Below are positions 10,095 to 19,714 of a stretch of DNA of 64,000 nucleotides, piece by piece. Each line of letters opens with the position of its first letter. Position 1 is the first letter of the stretch. The stretch is from Reichenbachiella ulvae. GTDB taxonomy: Bacteria; Bacteroidota; Bacteroidia; Cytophagales; Cyclobacteriaceae. The stretch covers positions 2,666,001 to 2,730,000 of the forward strand of contig NZ_JAOYOD010000001.1 in assembly GCF_025833875.1 (NCBI RefSeq), read 5' to 3'. The position numbers and the translations under genes are program-made. The notes under the pieces were generated by a model that did no database searches, had not been told where the DNA came from, and saw only the letters and a program-made list of their open reading frames with translations.

Positions 10095-10472
10095 CTAGAA
10101 TAATTCTTCTTCTCGCTCTAACATCAAGATAGAAGACTGCGGTACGATGAAATATTTCTCTTTTTCATACATTACCTCAAAAGATTCCTTCTGTAAAAAG
10201 ATCGCCAGGTCACCTTCCCTTGCCTGCAATGGAATGTACTTCACCTTTTCTTCTTCTGGTTTCCAATCCTCTTCTTCTGCGGCCATTGGAATTGGATAGC
10301 CGGGACCTGCTTTTACTATATACCCACTCTGAATTTTTTCTTTTTCTCTCACACCTGGAGGCAATAGCAACCCACTATCGGTTTTTTCCGCTGCCTTCTT
10401 AGGTCGGATGAGTACGCGATCCCCTACTACTATTAGATTCTTCAACTTGTTGTCTGCTGTCAATTCCATCAC
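10095..10472 (-). CDS. GroES-like (Cpn10 fold) protein, divergent paralogue
   Basis: 125 residues, longer than the usual 95 or so of GroES. The N-terminal half shows the Cpn10 pattern VVGDRVLIRPKKAAEKTDSG followed by the mobile-loop-like LLLPPG, and the C-terminal part DLAIFLQKESFEVMYEKEKYFIVPQSSIL matches the closing strands. An acidic insertion (EEEDWKPEEEK) sits in the middle. No groEL lies nearby, so this is probably the stand-alone GroES-like paralogue seen in Bacteroidetes rather than the main co-chaperonin. Two Met codons open the frame (10472 and 10469); the first is used here. It is transcribed alone, divergently from the epimerase gene. Confidence 0.8.
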   Translation of the reverse strand: MMELTADNKLKNLIVVGDRVLIRPKKAAEKTDSGLLLPPGVREKEKIQSGYIVKAGPGYPIPMAAEEEDWKPEEEKVKYIPLQAREGDLAIFLQKESFEVMYEKEKYFIVPQSSILMLEREEELF

Positions 10473-10688
10473 GTTATATTTTTGAATCGCAAAATTAGTT
10501 TCTTGCTGAAAATTCTAAAATGCTTTTTGTGGGAATAAAACCTCTAAAAATGACCTCAACTCTAAACAATACTTCAGGACCTTTTTTTGGATTGATTATA
10601 AAAAAGAAATTTACGCTGCATTAAAACGAAAAGTGTAACTTCAATTCATTCAAATCATTAATTTTATCGGTCAACATAAGGCAACAGA

Positions 10689-11573
10689 GTGAAATACAGC
10701 ATTGAGAACGAGTTATTCAAAGTTGAGGTCAAGGAACAGGGAGCTGAACTTTGTAGCATGCAATCGAAGAAAACAGGTAGAGAGTACATCTGGCAGGCTG
10801 ACCCAGAAATTTGGGGTAGCTCAGCACCTGTACTATTTCCTAACATAGGCAATTTGAAAGGAGGAGAGTATCTCTTCAATGGCCAAAAATATCAACTTCC
10901 CAAACATGGTATTGTTCGTAACAATCCCAAGGTGTCGTTGATCAACAAGTCTCAAAGCAGAATTTCCTTTAGTCTGGGTCATGACGAAGAAAGTTTGAAG
11001 ATCTTTCCTTTCGAGTTTGAATTCAAAATCAATTTTCTTCTCAATGGCAACAGACTTCAGGTTTTTCATGAAGTAGTAAATACAGGCAAAGACCCTATGA
11101 TCTTTTCACTAGGTGGCCATCCTGCCTTTAATTGTCTTTGGGAAGAAGGCGAAAAGCTATCCGACTACTTCATCGAATTTGCCAAAGCGGAAACTGCCTC
11201 AATCGCTCAACTGGGAGATAATGGTCTGTTAAAAAAGAAAGAAATCCCCTTTCTCAAAGACCAAAAAGATCTGTTTCTGAACGAAAGCCTTTTTGACAAT
11301 GATGCATTGATATTTACGGAACTAAATTCATCAGAAATAGCAATCAAGTCCAAAAAGAGCAAAACCAAAATCCAAATGAACTTTGGAGATTTTCCGTTTC
11401 TAGGAATATGGTCGAAACCTAAAGCTCCTTACGTTTGTCTGGAGCCGTGGGACGGACTACCTGATTATGAAGACAGCAATCAGGAATGGCAAAAGAAGAT
11501 TGGTAATCATAAATTGATGCCAGGCAATACTTACTATGCCTCCTACCAAATCCAGATATTAGAGGACAAATAA
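10689..11573 (+). CDS. Aldose 1-epimerase (mutarotase) family protein
   Basis: 294 residues beginning with GTG. The sequence follows the LacX/YeaD-like branch of the galactose mutarotase superfamily: an N-terminal strand region with GAELCSMQSKKTGREYIWQ, then WGSSAPVLFPNIGNLKGG, a His in LPKHGIVRN (about residue 74), the conserved FSLGGHPAFNC (about 139) and the Glu region YVCLEPWDG (about 258-266). Family members interconvert alpha and beta anomers of hexoses or hexose phosphates in the cytoplasm; the substrate here is not known. It lies 9 bp upstream of the YciI-like gene, so the two are probably co-transcribed. No signal peptide is visible. Confidence 0.85.
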   Translation: MKYSIENELFKVEVKEQGAELCSMQSKKTGREYIWQADPEIWGSSAPVLFPNIGNLKGGEYLFNGQKYQLPKHGIVRNNPKVSLINKSQSRISFSLGHDEESLKIFPFEFEFKINFLLNGNRLQVFHEVVNTGKDPMIFSLGGHPAFNCLWEEGEKLSDYFIEFAKAETASIAQLGDNGLLKKKEIPFLKDQKDLFLNESLFDNDALIFTELNSSEIAIKSKKSKTKIQMNFGDFPFLGIWSKPKAPYVCLEPWDGLPDYEDSNQEWQKKIGNHKLMPGNTYYASYQIQILEDK

Positions 11574-11582
11574 TAATCGAAT

Positions 11583-11873
11583 ATGTTTATAATCAACCTA
11601 AGCTACAAAGTACCTCTGGATACTGTAGACCAGCATTTGCATGATCATGTCAGTTATTTAAATGAAAACTATGCCGCTGGAAATTTCCTTGCTTCTGGAA
11701 GAAAAGAACCCCGAACAGGAGGAATCATTTTGGCTAAAGCCAACAGTCTGAAAGAATTAGAGACAATAATCGCAAAGGATCCCTTTCATCAACATGAGCT
11801 TGCCGACTATGAGATCACCGAATTTGTGGCGAGCAGAGCAGGTGACGGCCTAGAAAGTCTGATTAACAAGTAA
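11583..11873 (+). CDS. YciI-like protein
   Basis: 96 residues, the usual size for the YciI family (ferredoxin-like alpha/beta fold). The family hallmarks are visible: the His and Asp in HLHDHVSYL near residue 20, the GNFLASGRKEPRTGG segment (about 33-47) and the DPFHQHELADYEI segment (about 66-78). The biochemical role of most YciI proteins is not established; some act as small hydrolases or dehalogenase-like enzymes. It is the second gene of a two-gene unit with the epimerase and is closed by a strong terminator at 11876-11899. Confidence 0.85.
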   Translation: MFIINLSYKVPLDTVDQHLHDHVSYLNENYAAGNFLASGRKEPRTGGIILAKANSLKELETIIAKDPFHQHELADYEITEFVASRAGDGLESLINK

Positions 11874-11875
11874 AA

Positions 11876-11899
11876 AAGCAGCCCCTTTCGAGGCTGCTT
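11876..11899. terminator. Bidirectional terminator
   Basis: Perfect 8-bp stem AAGCAGCC/GGCTGCTT with an 8-nt loop between two convergent genes. The minus strand continues with a T-run, the plus strand with TATGTTGTTG, so it works best for the minus-strand adhesin gene. Confidence 0.8.
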
Positions 11900-11922
11900 A
11901 TGTTGTTGTGAAATCACTTGAA

Positions 11923-14900
11923 TTATCGAACAATTATTTTTCGTTTTGCTATCAGACGTGCATTTTCATCCACAATTTGTAGCAAATACAATCCTGGGTT
12001 CAGTCCAGTAAGGTTAAGGCTATTACCAGCAGAACTCAATGGACTTCTTTTCATCATCTGACCCTGGAGATCAAAAAGCATTAACTCACCCCCTTCTACT
12101 CCTGCCACTCGAATGAAATCACGGGCAGGATTTGGATAAACTGTTACCAAGTTTTGCTTATCAATGGTTGAAAGAATCGCCTCAAGGATGATAAAAGTAG
12201 CAGTGGCTTGCCCTTCATAATTGACATCATCAATAGTGGCGACTACCTCATAGCTTCCTTCTTCCGTCGGAACAGTGACATCTCCATTGAAAGTAATATT
12301 CAGCGTAAGTCCTGAAGGATCTGTAGTCACTGTGGGCATCAATGCTTCACCCGTAGCATGTTGTTCAAGATCAGCAAAAGTTATAATGGCAGTAGCTTTA
12401 CCAATCGTCAGATTAGCCTCTGTATAGGTTATATTATAGTTGTTGGATTCAGCACCTGACAAAGTGATAGGATAGCTACCTACATCGCTATCACTAGTAG
12501 CCGTGGTAGAGACAACTGGTGGAGTGATTAAATCCACTTCGCTATCGCCATTGACAAAACCAGCATAAGAGTAGGTAAGTACTGGTACCTCTTCTCCATA
12601 AATCATGCTCTGATCATCAGCCGTCACACTCAACTCACTTGGATTGATAGTTAATTGTCCATTGACCATTGTGATTTGGTAGTTGCTCTGTGTGGCCACC
12701 GCTAAAGATCTACTAAGAGCAATACCATTTGACAATACGATATCATAGACTCCTACTTGTCCATCAGTATTCACATTGACAGAAGGAACATTCGACAAGT
12801 GACTCTCATCCTCCCCATTGACAAATCCTGTATAGGTAATGGTCAAGGTTGGCATTGCTGAACCATAAATCATCACCTGATCATCAGCAGTAGCCGTCAG
12901 TGGTGCAGGAGTTATTTCTAAAGTACCATCGACATAGACGAAAGTATAATTATCTGCTGATGCACCGGATACGGAAAGCACATAAGAACCCACCCCAGCA
13001 TTGGCATTAGAAGTGACGGAGGGTAGCACATTCAAATTTTCTTCCGTTTCACCATTGACAAATCCCGCAATCGAGTAAGTAAATGAAGGAACAACCCCAG
13101 AATACTCATGGACTTGACTGTTCGCTGTAACAGTAAGCTCAGCGGGCACAACATCAAAGCTGACCTGTACCGGTGTAGCTGCATTGTATGTATCATCTCC
13201 TGACTGACTCGCCTCTACTATTATCGTCCCTACGCCAGTCACTGTCAAGGTCGAACCCGAAAGTGTAGCAGGACCTGAAACAATCGCATAGGAAACCGAA
13301 AGCCCTGATGCATCTGTAATAGCCATCAAATCAAAAGCCGATACCCCGTAATTTTTCGTCTCTATACTCGGGAAAGTAATGGTTTGATTCAATTTACCAA
13401 TTACGGTCACGGTAGCATTGGCAGTCGATGAGTTGCCAGCATCATCCGTTACTGTCAATACAACTACATTCTCTCCTTCATTATCCCTGGTAAAAGCACT
13501 GACATCCAATGAGAGCACAAGGTTTTCGGGGGAAGTACAATTGTCTGATGAACCTGAATTGATCTGATCTGCTGTGATCGTGCCATTCCCTGATTGATCC
13601 AAGTTGATCGTGATGTCCTGAGTGACAGCTGTAGGTGCAGTTTGATCTCCGATCGTAATCTCATCAGTCATTTGATATCCACAGGCCGTTTGAGCCAGGG
13701 CACCTTCCACCCAATCAGTGGCGGGATCCATATTCGACAAAGCGCCATCATTTGTTCCCTTGCTATCCCCTAGTGTCGTGCCACTGCCTTCATTGAAATT
13801 ATAGTAAGTCTGCAACCCTGTTTCTGCGCCCGTTAGTGCCGCGTTCATTTGACTGCTTATCTCTGAGGCTGTTCTGACGTCATTCCAAATCCTGACTTCA
13901 TCCATTTTCCCTTCGAAGCTATCATTGCCATCTCCCCAGGCCAACACACGTCCGATGTTCAAAGTGGACCCAGTATTTTTAATCAATGAACCACCCGGGT
14001 TATGAGTAAAAACATTGCTTTGCTCCACTCCATCATAGTACACTTTTACACCTGATGTGCCGCCATCATAGCTGACAGCTATGTGTGTCCATCGGTTGCT
14101 TGGTGGCTTTGGATATTGAAAATAAGTCTGAGGTGAAGTTGTACGATTGAATACTATTGTCAAATAGCCCGTAGTGCCCTGAACATAAATTTCTAAATCG
14201 CTGGCACTGGCCGTCCCATAAGAAACCATACCATTAGAGTTTGCTATATTAAAGGGGGCATTCACCCACGCCTCAACCGTGAATCCCTGATCATAATTGA
14301 AGGCTGCATCTTCACCAGCCACCACCTGCTGATTGCCTTTCGCAAACTCCAGTGCATAATCTGATGTTACATTGGGTTCAGCAAAAACATTAAATGTAGT
14401 GCTTTCGGTCAGTGCACCCACATTAAAATCCAAGGCAGCTCCAGTACCTGCAATGGGTCCCTCTATCACACTATTGTCCAGGCTGTTTCGCAAGAAATAA
14501 TTGAATCCAGTCTCCGAACTAGCGGTTGAGATAGTAATACCACTATCGCTACCGTCTGTACATACATCCGTCGCACTGGCAGTGAGTGCTTGATCCGTGA
14601 TCGGCGACAAAACAGTCACAACAGCATCAGCTGTAGCCACGTTCCCATGATCATCAGTTACCGTGATGGTCACTGTATTCTCACCGAGTTCGCTACAACC
14701 GAAAGTGCTCTGGGACAAAGTAATGAGAGGGGTAGTGGTACAATTATCCGAAATAGACGTACTCACATCAGCAGTGACTATATTGGCCGAATTGGTTGAT
14801 GCGTCCAGGGTTACGGTTGCATTTTGCACCACTATCTGTGGTACAGCCTGATCTTCAATCGTTAGATTAACGCTGGCATCTACCGTTTGTCCTGATCCAA

Positions 14901-16149
14901 AATTGGCTGTGATAGTGACACTTTGAGTCCCAATATCTGTACAAGTAAAATCTGATTGAGAAAAAGTATAACTGATACTGCTACAGTTAGAAAATGGAGT
15001 CGTATCTACATTCTCAATCGATAGAGTTGCATTGCCTGTCTCGTCCAGGGCCAGAGTCACGTCCACCGCTTCTATATGCGGCACTATGGTAACTATCGCG
15101 GTAGTTGAGGCCAGATTGCCCTGTGCATCCTCTCCGGTCAGAGTCACCGTATTTTCTCCCAAATTGTCACAGGTAAAACTGCTGATGTCCAATGAAAGTG
15201 AAACGGGATCTCCGCAAGTATCAGAAGAGCCATTGTCCACCTCTTCGGCAGTGATAGTAGCAGCTCCCTCAGCATTGAGGGTAACAGTAATATCCTGAGC
15301 TAGCATATTTACTCCCGTGCTGCTGACGCAGGCTGTTTCTGCAAATAAATTCCCCACAGCAGTAGCATCCAGACTAGAAGAATAAAAACGAACATCATCT
15401 ATCACCTCACGGTAGTTGGAAGTACTATTACCGTCTTTGCTATTGGCAATAGTCACTGGATAGGCAGCATTGGTAAAACGTTTGACCTGAGACCAGGAAT
15501 GATCAGGGGCATTGTAAATTTGATCTTGGGTAGCCTCCAATACGTTGTCTACATATACTTTGTATGTGGCCTTGATCTGAGTTCCATTCTGACGTTCGCC
15601 TCCATTGGTAAAGATGGTAACTGCCACGTGATGCCAATTGCCATCTGCAATATTAGTAGTAGCACTTGTACTCAAATATCCTGTAAAGCCTGTTTGTTCA
15701 TAAACCGATCCAGACACAATATTCACCACTTGTTTTCTCCACTGGAAGTTTCCAGCCACACCAACAACCCCGTTTTGGAGGTAAACATAATATCCAGTCT
15801 GACTGCTGGTTTCTGCTTCAGAGCTTCGTTCTGACTGATCGATAATTACTCGCTTATTGGTATCATTGGTCGTCGTTTTGATCCAAAAACTGACCGTGTT
15901 GTCAAAATGGCTAAATCCACTTCTCTGCAAATAATCTCCCGCTAAATTCAAAGCTTTGTTGGCTCCACCTGCTCGATTGTCTGTGGGTGCCAAGGTAGTA
16001 CCGGTCGCAACCAGATCAGCATCTCCGGCGGTATCCTCATAGCTCCCCTGGCTAAAACGATATTCGCCTACTAAGCCTGCTGTAGGCACTTGCCCCATGA
16101 CCGAAAAGGCCAACAGCAAGAAGAAAAGGTTTAAATAGATCTTTCTCAT
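11923..16149 (-). CDS. Large multidomain adhesin with LamG, HYR-like and MBG domains and T9SS type A CTD
   Basis: 1408 residues with a signal peptide (1-19, ending VMGQ). Order seen: a LamG/concanavalin-like domain (about 25-270, with VSFWIKT and DVRFYSSSLD); several Ig-like HYR-type repeats (GSSDTCG, FTCDNLGENTVTLT); a second LamG-type domain (about 600-770, FTVEAWVNAP, MDEVRIWND); another Ig repeat; three or four MBG-type repeats (LTVTANSQVHEYSG, FVNGE, SVSGASADNYTF); and a final type A sorting domain (TVYPNPARDFIRV to KRKIIVR). Such proteins are exported by the T9SS and attached to the cell surface, where LamG and MBG modules bind glycans or proteins. It lies directly downstream of a LytTR two-component pair, with TGAATATTCG repeats between, so regulation by that pair is likely (inference). 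Confidence 0.85.
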   Translation of the reverse strand: MRKIYLNLFFLLLAFSVMGQVPTAGLVGEYRFSQGSYEDTAGDADLVATGTTLAPTDNRAGGANKALNLAGDYLQRSGFSHFDNTVSFWIKTTTNDTNKRVIIDQSERSSEAETSSQTGYYVYLQNGVVGVAGNFQWRKQVVNIVSGSVYEQTGFTGYLSTSATTNIADGNWHHVAVTIFTNGGERQNGTQIKATYKVYVDNVLEATQDQIYNAPDHSWSQVKRFTNAAYPVTIANSKDGNSTSNYREVIDDVRFYSSSLDATAVGNLFAETACVSSTGVNMLAQDITVTLNAEGAATITAEEVDNGSSDTCGDPVSLSLDISSFTCDNLGENTVTLTGEDAQGNLASTTAIVTIVPHIEAVDVTLALDETGNATLSIENVDTTPFSNCSSISYTFSQSDFTCTDIGTQSVTITANFGSGQTVDASVNLTIEDQAVPQIVVQNATVTLDASTNSANIVTADVSTSISDNCTTTPLITLSQSTFGCSELGENTVTITVTDDHGNVATADAVVTVLSPITDQALTASATDVCTDGSDSGITISTASSETGFNYFLRNSLDNSVIEGPIAGTGAALDFNVGALTESTTFNVFAEPNVTSDYALEFAKGNQQVVAGEDAAFNYDQGFTVEAWVNAPFNIANSNGMVSYGTASASDLEIYVQGTTGYLTIVFNRTTSPQTYFQYPKPPSNRWTHIAVSYDGGTSGVKVYYDGVEQSNVFTHNPGGSLIKNTGSTLNIGRVLAWGDGNDSFEGKMDEVRIWNDVRTASEISSQMNAALTGAETGLQTYYNFNEGSGTTLGDSKGTNDGALSNMDPATDWVEGALAQTACGYQMTDEITIGDQTAPTAVTQDITINLDQSGNGTITADQINSGSSDNCTSPENLVLSLDVSAFTRDNEGENVVVLTVTDDAGNSSTANATVTVIGKLNQTITFPSIETKNYGVSAFDLMAITDASGLSVSYAIVSGPATLSGSTLTVTGVGTIIVEASQSGDDTYNAATPVQVSFDVVPAELTVTANSQVHEYSGVVPSFTYSIAGFVNGETEENLNVLPSVTSNANAGVGSYVLSVSGASADNYTFVYVDGTLEITPAPLTATADDQVMIYGSAMPTLTITYTGFVNGEDESHLSNVPSVNVNTDGQVGVYDIVLSNGIALSRSLAVATQSNYQITMVNGQLTINPSELSVTADDQSMIYGEEVPVLTYSYAGFVNGDSEVDLITPPVVSTTATSDSDVGSYPITLSGAESNNYNITYTEANLTIGKATAIITFADLEQHATGEALMPTVTTDPSGLTLNITFNGDVTVPTEEGSYEVVATIDDVNYEGQATATFIILEAILSTIDKQNLVTVYPNPARDFIRVAGVEGGELMLFDLQGQMMKRSPLSSAGNSLNLTGLNPGLYLLQIVDENARLIAKRKIIVR

Positions 16150-16231
16150 AATTGTTCAAATTGATTTCAGAATCAAATGAACCTGATCTATGAACCAAAT
16201 TTTGAAAGGATGACAATACGTCGGGACTGAC

Positions 16232-16262
16232 TGAATATTCGTTTGGAATCAATGAATATTCG
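16232..16262 (-). promoter_or_regulatory. Paired TGAATATTCG direct repeats, candidate LytTR binding site
   Basis: Two identical 10-mers, TGAATATTCG at 16232-16241 and 16253-16262, start exactly 21 bp (two helical turns) apart in the 125-bp gap between the LytTR regulator and the adhesin gene it precedes. LytTR domains are known to bind paired direct repeats of 9-10 bp with this spacing. The core GAATATTC is itself palindromic. Binding has not been shown. Confidence 0.5.
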
Positions 16263-16274
16263 CAACGGGGTATT

Positions 16275-17018
16275 TCAGAGCTGACTAAGAGCGGCTAACA
16301 ATTGATCTTTCTTACGAACTGCCACAGGCAAAGCACTACCGTCCTTCATATAGACAGTACCCCCTTCTTTCTTTTCGTATCGATCAAAGTGCATCAAATT
16401 GATAAGGTGCGACTGATGCGCTCTAAAAAACAATTGCTCCCTAAACATAGCATCATACTCTTTGAGTGTTTTAGAGATGATCAATCGGCGACCATCTACC
16501 AAATAAAACTGCGTATAGTTCGCATCCGATTCGCATCGTACAATGTCCCTAAGCGCAACCAAGTAGACATTGTCAGCATCCTTTAGCACGATTTTTTTGT
16601 CTTGATTTTGCACTTCCTGATTCTGAACCAAACTACTCACCTTGATCCCAATTTCAGTTCGGTCTGTTATGGTCTTCGCCTTATTGATGGCAGTCACCAG
16701 ATCGTCAGGATCTACAGGCTTCAGTACATAATCGAGTGCGCTATATTTGAAGGCCTTGATAGCAAAGGCATTGTGCCCTGTCACGAAAATGAGTTGAAAA
16801 TCTAACTCACCATAGATCGCCAGTAGATCGAAACCGGTACCGTCCTGCATCTCCACATCCAACAAGACCAAATCGGGTTGATGCTTCCGGATACAAGCAA
16901 TACCCTCATGCACACCATGGGCCACCCCCACTATCTCCAATTCAGGGAAATAAATAGAGAGTAAGGTTTTTAGGTTCTCTACAACAGCTAATTCATCATC
17001 TATCAATACCGCTCTCAT
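16275..17018 (-). CDS. LytTR-family response regulator
   Basis: 247 residues. The receiver domain occupies about 1-120, with the acidic pair DD at 7-8, the phospho-acceptor Asp at 54 in LVLLDVEMQDG, and the Lys in YVLKPVD. The C-terminal LytTR DNA-binding domain runs from about 145 to 245 (VYLVALRDIVRCESDANYTQFYLVDGRR, then RAHQSHLINLMHFDRYEKKEGG). It lies 18 bp downstream of the TPR histidine kinase gene, so the two form a cognate pair in one operon. The next gene downstream is the 1408-residue adhesin, with a candidate LytTR site between them. Confidence 0.93.
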   Translation of the reverse strand: MRAVLIDDELAVVENLKTLLSIYFPELEIVGVAHGVHEGIACIRKHQPDLVLLDVEMQDGTGFDLLAIYGELDFQLIFVTGHNAFAIKAFKYSALDYVLKPVDPDDLVTAINKAKTITDRTEIGIKVSSLVQNQEVQNQDKKIVLKDADNVYLVALRDIVRCESDANYTQFYLVDGRRLIISKTLKEYDAMFREQLFFRAHQSHLINLMHFDRYEKKEGGTVYMKDGSALPVAVRKKDQLLAALSQL

Positions 17019-17036
17019 CTCTTAAAGATTGTCTGC

Positions 17037-18869
17037 TCAAACATAACTGAACGGTAGCTTCAATTCAATTTTGGCACCCGCTATTTCTCCATTTTCATTG
17101 ACATCATTGCCTACTACCAATTGAATTTTGTTTTTGAGGGATCGGTTGAATGTATCTATTCTCTCCTGGATAATCTGAGTGGATAGAGATCGACGAGAAC
17201 TCTCCCCCGATTCTTCAAAACCCGTTCCATTATCCCGGAGAGTAACCTGTATGAAATCACCAGATTTTTTCAGATCCAATATGATCTTTCCGTTTTGGGA
17301 TTTGTTAATTAGCCCATGTTCTATGGCGTTTTCTACAAAGGGCTGAACAAACATAGGAGGCAGCGTATCAATCTCAGGATCGATTGCATCATCGACGTTG
17401 ATTTCATATTCAAAACTTCCATTCAGCCTCATCTGATGTATGACCATATAGTTATTGAGCATTTCCAATTCTTCCTCTACGGTGATGAACTCCTGCCTGG
17501 AATTTTCCAATATTTCCCTCATCAATTTGGAGAATTTAGAAAGGTAAGAGGCGGCCGCCTGGGCTTCATTTTTCAATACGAAATTTTGGACCGCCAGTAG
17601 GGCATTAGAGATAAAATGGGGGTTGAGCTGAGAACGAAGGAAACGCTGCTGCAACTCTGATTGCGCTCTTTCTCTTCGTTGTACCTGGGTTTTATAGACC
17701 AGGTACACGATCAATGCAATTACTGCTAATAGTATACCTCCCACCCAAATCGCTAGATTCTTTTGCTTCAATTCCAGGGTTTGTATTGCTGCTTGCTGAG
17801 CCAAAGACTCAATCTCGGCTTCCTTTTTTTCTGTTTCGTATTTGGCTTGAAATTCTGCCGTTATTTTTTCTCTTTCCTCAGAATGTATGGCTTCATTCAA
17901 AGAGTCAAATTTTCCCCAGGCCTTGTCCGCGTAATTATATTCTTCTAGAATGCTATAGTTAAAATACAATTGCTCATATGTTTCTAATATTAACCTTGCT
18001 GCACCTACTTCCTTGTACAAGGAGAGTGCCTTGTTCAAATAATCCACCGCCAGCCTATAATTTTTCTCCCTCGTTTCCAGTTTACCCAATGAAAAATAAA
18101 CGCCAGCAAGTGATCTTAATTGACTGTTTTGTTCAAAATATGGGGTTACTTCCTCTAACATTCTTCTGGCTTCAGGATACTTTCCCATTTCCACATACAG
18201 ATTGGCCATTGTTGCCATCATGACCATTTCACCTGGTACGAAACCTGCTTGTTTTGAAATCCTAACAGCCTCCTTGTATAGTCGCTCTGCTTTGCTGAAT
18301 TGTTTTAATTCTGAGTAGGAGTAACCAGCCACGAAATAATACCTGGCTTTACTTCCAGAGTCTTCATTTTCTTCAACAATATCAATATTGGACAATTGTA
18401 CCTCCAGTGCCTTTTCAATCTCCCCAATGTTTTGGTATAACAGTCCCAATTCACTATTCACTAATAATAGCTCATCCCGAAGCATTAAAGAGTCCAAAAT
18501 CTTCTCAGAATCGAGCGCATAAGATATCGCCTCCGGATACAAACCAGACAATCTATGGTACACGGCTAAATACCTCAATATCAATGCCTCACTTCTTTTA
18601 TCATTGATTTCTTTCGATATTTCCAAGCCTTCAGTGAGGTAGGCAATACCTTCCGTATTGTTTCTGGTTCTATGGAAGTTATAAAGGTTCGTCAGCAATT
18701 CTATTCTTGTTGAATCCCTTTTTGTATTAATCTCTAATTCATGCAAGAGGCTATCTAACTCTGGCGAGTCCATACTATCTTTTGCCAGCATACTATCTTT
18801 TGCCAGAGTGACTACAGTCTGCATGATTAAAAAGATGACCAATAAGTATTGAAGGACTTGCTTATACAT
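17037..18869 (-). CDS. TPR-containing LytS-type sensor histidine kinase
   Basis: 610 residues. A signal-anchor helix (about 5-23) is followed by a periplasmic tetratricopeptide region (about 70-330), a coiled coil (about 335-370) and a second membrane helix (about 374-395, WVGGILLAVIALIVYLVY). The cytoplasmic part is the His_kinase (PF06580) type: SQLNPHFISNALL with the phospho-His at 418, then a HATPase domain with QPFVENAIEHG and RDNGTGF. Periplasmic TPRs probably sense a protein or peptide. A short direct duplication near the N-terminus repeats the residues LAKDSM. It is translated just ahead of the LytTR regulator. The 459-bp upstream gap is shared with a divergent small gene. Confidence 0.92.
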   Translation of the reverse strand: MYKQVLQYLLVIFLIMQTVVTLAKDSMLAKDSMDSPELDSLLHELEINTKRDSTRIELLTNLYNFHRTRNNTEGIAYLTEGLEISKEINDKRSEALILRYLAVYHRLSGLYPEAISYALDSEKILDSLMLRDELLLVNSELGLLYQNIGEIEKALEVQLSNIDIVEENEDSGSKARYYFVAGYSYSELKQFSKAERLYKEAVRISKQAGFVPGEMVMMATMANLYVEMGKYPEARRMLEEVTPYFEQNSQLRSLAGVYFSLGKLETREKNYRLAVDYLNKALSLYKEVGAARLILETYEQLYFNYSILEEYNYADKAWGKFDSLNEAIHSEEREKITAEFQAKYETEKKEAEIESLAQQAAIQTLELKQKNLAIWVGGILLAVIALIVYLVYKTQVQRRERAQSELQQRFLRSQLNPHFISNALLAVQNFVLKNEAQAAASYLSKFSKLMREILENSRQEFITVEEELEMLNNYMVIHQMRLNGSFEYEINVDDAIDPEIDTLPPMFVQPFVENAIEHGLINKSQNGKIILDLKKSGDFIQVTLRDNGTGFEESGESSRRSLSTQIIQERIDTFNRSLKNKIQLVVGNDVNENGEIAGAKIELKLPFSYV

Positions 18870-19298
18870 ATAACAAGGTTTTTAAGAAAAATTACTGCTC
18901 AGACTAGTTTTCCAAACTCAAGACTATTCATTTAATTCTGAAATTGTAAGCTCAGAAATAAAATCCATTACGACCTAAACGTTTTCACCTGAGAGAAAAA
19001 ACGATTGGTGAATTGCCAAATAGTGATTTTTTCTAGGTTATTGGGATCAAAACCAAATAGTAGTCTTGTACTGTTTTTGTATGAAGGTATCAGTTTCCAA
19101 TATTATTAAATGACACTGAACCAATAGGAACCCTTATGGTCTAAAGCCTGATCACAAGACAAGACATAACAATAGGCAATAAATTGATTGACCAAAATGT
19201 GTTTTTCATGAATGAAGAAAGGATCACTCACACAAAATACCCAATTCCGGAAAATAATGTAAGCCTATCGACAATTTGGATTCAACTAACTGTATAGT
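18870..19298. other. Divergent intergenic region, no gene recognised
   Basis: About 430 bp of A+T-rich sequence between the start of the histidine kinase and the promoter of the small coiled-coil gene. A 29-codon ATG frame at 19209-19298 has no supporting features. I found no RNA gene, terminator or long repeat. Confidence 0.5.
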
Positions 19299-19306
19299 TA
19301 CATTTG
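19276..19306 (+). promoter_or_regulatory. Bacteroidetes-type promoter
   Basis: TTG at 19276-19278 and TACATTTG at 19299-19306, separated by 20 bp, match the -33/-7 pattern TTG-N19/20-TAnnTTTG of the Bacteroidetes primary sigma factor. The ATG of the small coiled-coil protein follows 22 bp after the -7 box. Confidence 0.65.
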
Positions 19307-19328
19307 AATAGAACCAATCTTTCCTAAG

Positions 19329-19592
19329 ATGAAAAAGAACATCATTATAGTCCTACTTGCACTCATTACGGTATTTTTTGTTGTCCTTTCTAATATCAAA
19401 GCAGAAGAAGCAGATAAGTATAAAACTATGGCAGAAGCCAATCTAAAATTAGCCAAACAAAGTGAACAAAAGGCTCTAGAGCAGGAGGAGTTGGCTACAA
19501 TGAAAGCGGCAGAAGCCCGGGTAGAAGCCAGAAGAGCAGAGGAAGCCGTTAGAAAAGCAGAAAAGGCCTTGTTGGAATGCCAGGGTAAATAG
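19329..19592 (+). CDS. Small membrane-anchored coiled-coil protein, unknown function
   Basis: 87 residues. A single hydrophobic segment (about 4-22, IIIVLLALITVFFVVLSNI) serves as a signal anchor. It is followed by a highly charged Ala/Glu/Lys/Arg-rich helix (about 25-82) with coiled-coil spacing, ending LLECQGK. The layout suggests one membrane helix with a long helical stalk in the periplasm. I recognise no family. It has its own well-formed promoter and stands alone; the carbonic anhydrase gene follows 122 bp later. Its mixed-charge helix could oligomerise or tie envelope layers together, but that is speculation. Confidence 0.7.
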   Translation: MKKNIIIVLLALITVFFVVLSNIKAEEADKYKTMAEANLKLAKQSEQKALEQEELATMKAAEARVEARRAEEAVRKAEKALLECQGK

Positions 19593-19714
19593 CCAAAAAC
19601 CTGAATAAAAAGCAGGAATCGAAATGATCTGCATCAGGGCACTGCAATTAAGAGTACAGAGTCTTCAATCAAACTAGATGGGCTTCTATATTTGCCCACC
19701 TAAACATATCTGCC

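Noticed and set aside
19209..19298. 29-codon frame in the intergenic region
   Set aside because: Too short, overlaps the promoter of the next gene, and has no protein features.
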